From JBFWNZ01 sp050250795 (GTDB taxonomy: Bacteria > Pseudomonadota > Alphaproteobacteria > UBA8366): a DNA stretch of 13,084 bases. Position 1 is the first letter of the stretch, and the number at the start of each line of letters is the position of its first letter. Below, piece by piece: positions 11,636 to 13,084 of this stretch. The notes beneath the pieces are model-generated. The model was not told the origin of the DNA, did not search any database, and saw only the letters and a program-made list of their open reading frames with translations. The stretch spans positions 1 through 13,084 of the forward strand of contig JBFWNZ010000074.1 in the NCBI GenBank assembly GCA_050250795.1, given 5' to 3'. The translations under genes and the position numbers were made by a program.

Positions 11636-13084
11636 ATGAGCGCCGAATCACCGCTCAAGCATCTCTATCTGGTCGACGGATCCGGCTTTATCTTCCGCGC
11701 CTACCACGCGCTGCCGCCGATGACGCGGCCCGACGGCACGCCCGTCAATGCCGTCTACGGCTTCTGCAACATGCTGATGAAGCTGCTGCGCGAGACCGAT
11801 GCCGACCATCTCGCCGTGATTTTCGATGCCTCGCGCGAGACCTTCCGCAACGACCTCTATCCGCAATACAAGGCCCATAGGCCCGACACGCCGGAGGAAC
11901 TGGTCCCCCAGTTCCCGCTGATCCGCGCGGCCGTGGAAGCCTTCAACATCCCCTGCATCGAAATGGCGGGATACGAGGCGGACGACATCATCGCCACCTA
12001 TGCGCGGCTGGGGGTGGAACGCGGCGCCGACGTCACCATCGTGTCCTCGGACAAGGACCTGATGCAGCTGGTCGGCGACCGGGTCACGATGTTCGACGCG
12101 ATGAAGAACAAGGTCATCGACCGCGACGGCGTGATCGAACGCTTCGGCGTCGGCCCGGAGAAGGTGATCGAGGTTCAGGCGCTGACCGGCGATCCCACCG
12201 ACAATGTGCCGGGCGTTCCCGGCATCGGCGTCAAGACCGCAGCCTTGCTGATCGGCGAGTATGGCGACCTGGAGACGCTGCTGGCCCGGGTCGGGGAGAT
12301 CAAGCAGCCGAAACGCCGGCAAAGCCTGATCGACCATGCCGAGGCGGCGCGGATTTCGCACCAGCTGGTGCGGCTCAAGGACGACGTGCCGGTGGCGCAC
12401 GGGCTGGACAGTCTGGGCAAGCGCGAGCCCGACCGCGACGCGCTGGCCGCATTCCTGACCGAACAGGGGTTCCGATCCATCGTGACCCGGCTCGCCCCGG
12501 CACAGCATGCGGCCGCACCCGCCGTCGCCGCAGCCGCGCCGGCCGCCGAGACGGTTTCGTCCCCAGAAGCCACGGCCGATTATGAACTGGTGCAGGACAT
12601 CGAGGCGCTGGACCGCTGGATCGCCGCCGCGCGGACGGCTGGCTTCGTCGCCATCGACACCGAGACGACATCGCTGAACGCCCTGCGCGCAGACCTGGTC
12701 GGTGTCTCGCTCGCGCTCGCGCCCGGACGGGCCTGCTATATCCCGCTTGCCCACAAGGCGGCTGGCAGCGGCCAGGGCGCACTCGACCTGGGCCAGACGG
12801 ATGCCGCCGCCGCCGTGGAGCGACCGCGCCAGATTGCATTGGCCGACGCGCTCGACCGGTTGCAGCCGCTGCTGGAAGACCCGTCCGTCCTCAAGATCGG
12901 GCAGAACGCGAAATACGACGCAACGGTCCTGTCGCGCTACGGCATCGCGATGGCTCCGATCGACGACACCATGCTGCTGTCCTTCGTGCTCGACGGCGGC
13001 CGGCACGGGCACGGCATGGACGAACTGGCTGAGCTTCACCTGAACCACACCACCGTAAAATACAAGGATGTGGTCGGCAGCGGC
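11636..13084 (+). CDS. polA: DNA polymerase I (3' end cut by the window edge)
   Basis: The first 483 residues are present and the frame is open to the last base. Residues 1-290 are the 5'-3' exonuclease (flap nuclease) domain: LVDGSGFIFRAYHALP, FDASRETFRNDLYPQYKAHR, the metal-binding EADD (114-117), VSSDKDLMQL (137-145) and the helix-hairpin-helix TGDPTDNVPGVPGIGVKTA. An Ala/Pro-rich linker (288-312) leads into the 3'-5' proofreading domain, which keeps Exo I Asp341-x-Glu343 (IDTETTSL) and Exo II Asp428 (GQNAKYDATVL), so proofreading is probably active, unlike in Bacillus-type enzymes. Exo III and the polymerase domain lie outside the window. It fills gaps and removes RNA primers during replication and repair. 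The ATG at 11636 starts the conserved sequence and lies 80 bp after the OmpA terminator; no strong ribosome-binding site is visible. Confidence 0.97.
   Translation, partial: MSAESPLKHLYLVDGSGFIFRAYHALPPMTRPDGTPVNAVYGFCNMLMKLLRETDADHLAVIFDASRETFRNDLYPQYKAHRPDTPEELVPQFPLIRAAVEAFNIPCIEMAGYEADDIIATYARLGVERGADVTIVSSDKDLMQLVGDRVTMFDAMKNKVIDRDGVIERFGVGPEKVIEVQALTGDPTDNVPGVPGIGVKTAALLIGEYGDLETLLARVGEIKQPKRRQSLIDHAEAARISHQLVRLKDDVPVAHGLDSLGKREPDRDALAAFLTEQGFRSIVTRLAPAQHAAAPAVAAAAPAAETVSSPEATADYELVQDIEALDRWIAAARTAGFVAIDTETTSLNALRADLVGVSLALAPGRACYIPLAHKAAGSGQGALDLGQTDAAAAVERPRQIALADALDRLQPLLEDPSVLKIGQNAKYDATVLSRYGIAMAPIDDTMLLSFVLDGGRHGHGMDELAELHLNHTTVKYKDVVGSG

Noticed and set aside
11648..13048. 466-codon minus-strand frame over polA
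   Set aside because: polA motifs are unambiguous on the plus strand; the antisense frame has no domain I recognise.

Overview
The window is GC-rich DNA with compact gene packing, ATGA start/stop overlaps and few intrinsic terminators. It looks like chromosomal sequence from an alphaproteobacterium, probably of the Rhodospirillales type. Pointers are an MmcB-family DNA repair gene preceded by a GTTC-N7-GTTC SOS box, a CHCC zinc-finger protein of the NDUFS6-like family, and an OmpA-family protein with a helical N-terminal domain. I see no insertion sequence, phage gene, CRISPR array or integrase. Taxonomy is inferred from gene content only.

Layout. 1-2308 (+): the 3' part of a PAS/HD-GYP-like signalling protein whose metal-binding residues are almost all replaced, then hldE (ADP-heptose synthesis for LPS core). 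2315-5379 (-): four genes on one strand with gaps of 40-56 bp: a Sel1-repeat protein, a short AsmA-like protein with a long Gly/Ser tail, an acidic helical protein of unknown function, and mmcB with its own SOS box. 5454-7715: a small cupin gene (+) meets a MarR-type regulator (-) tail to tail. The regulator is divergent from a two-domain VOC (glyoxalase-like) gene overlapping a glutathione S-transferase gene; the 53-bp divergent region holds a perfect 12-bp palindrome inside two overlapping, oppositely oriented promoters. 7728-9844 (-): an ABC ATPase and a lipoprotein alpha/beta hydrolase, translationally coupled, followed by tRNA-Arg(CCG), whose first ten bases contain the hydrolase stop codon. 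9955-11497 (+): the zinc-finger gene, a 421-bp AT-rich gene-free stretch with several inverted repeats, then the OmpA-family gene ending in a very strong terminator. 11636-13084 (+): the 5' two-thirds or so of polA, cut by the window edge.

How the genes work together. Envelope functions dominate: hldE (LPS core), AsmA-like, Sel1-repeat, lipoprotein hydrolase/ABC and OmpA (peptidoglycan anchoring). DNA repair is represented by mmcB and polA. MarR/VOC/GST reads as a self-contained, probably ligand-induced detoxification module. Most of the window is ordinary core genome. The points most worth checking are the SOS box, the nested MarR operator/promoter, the degenerate HD-GYP domain, the Gly-tailed AsmA protein, the CDS/tRNA overlap and the structured OmpA leader.
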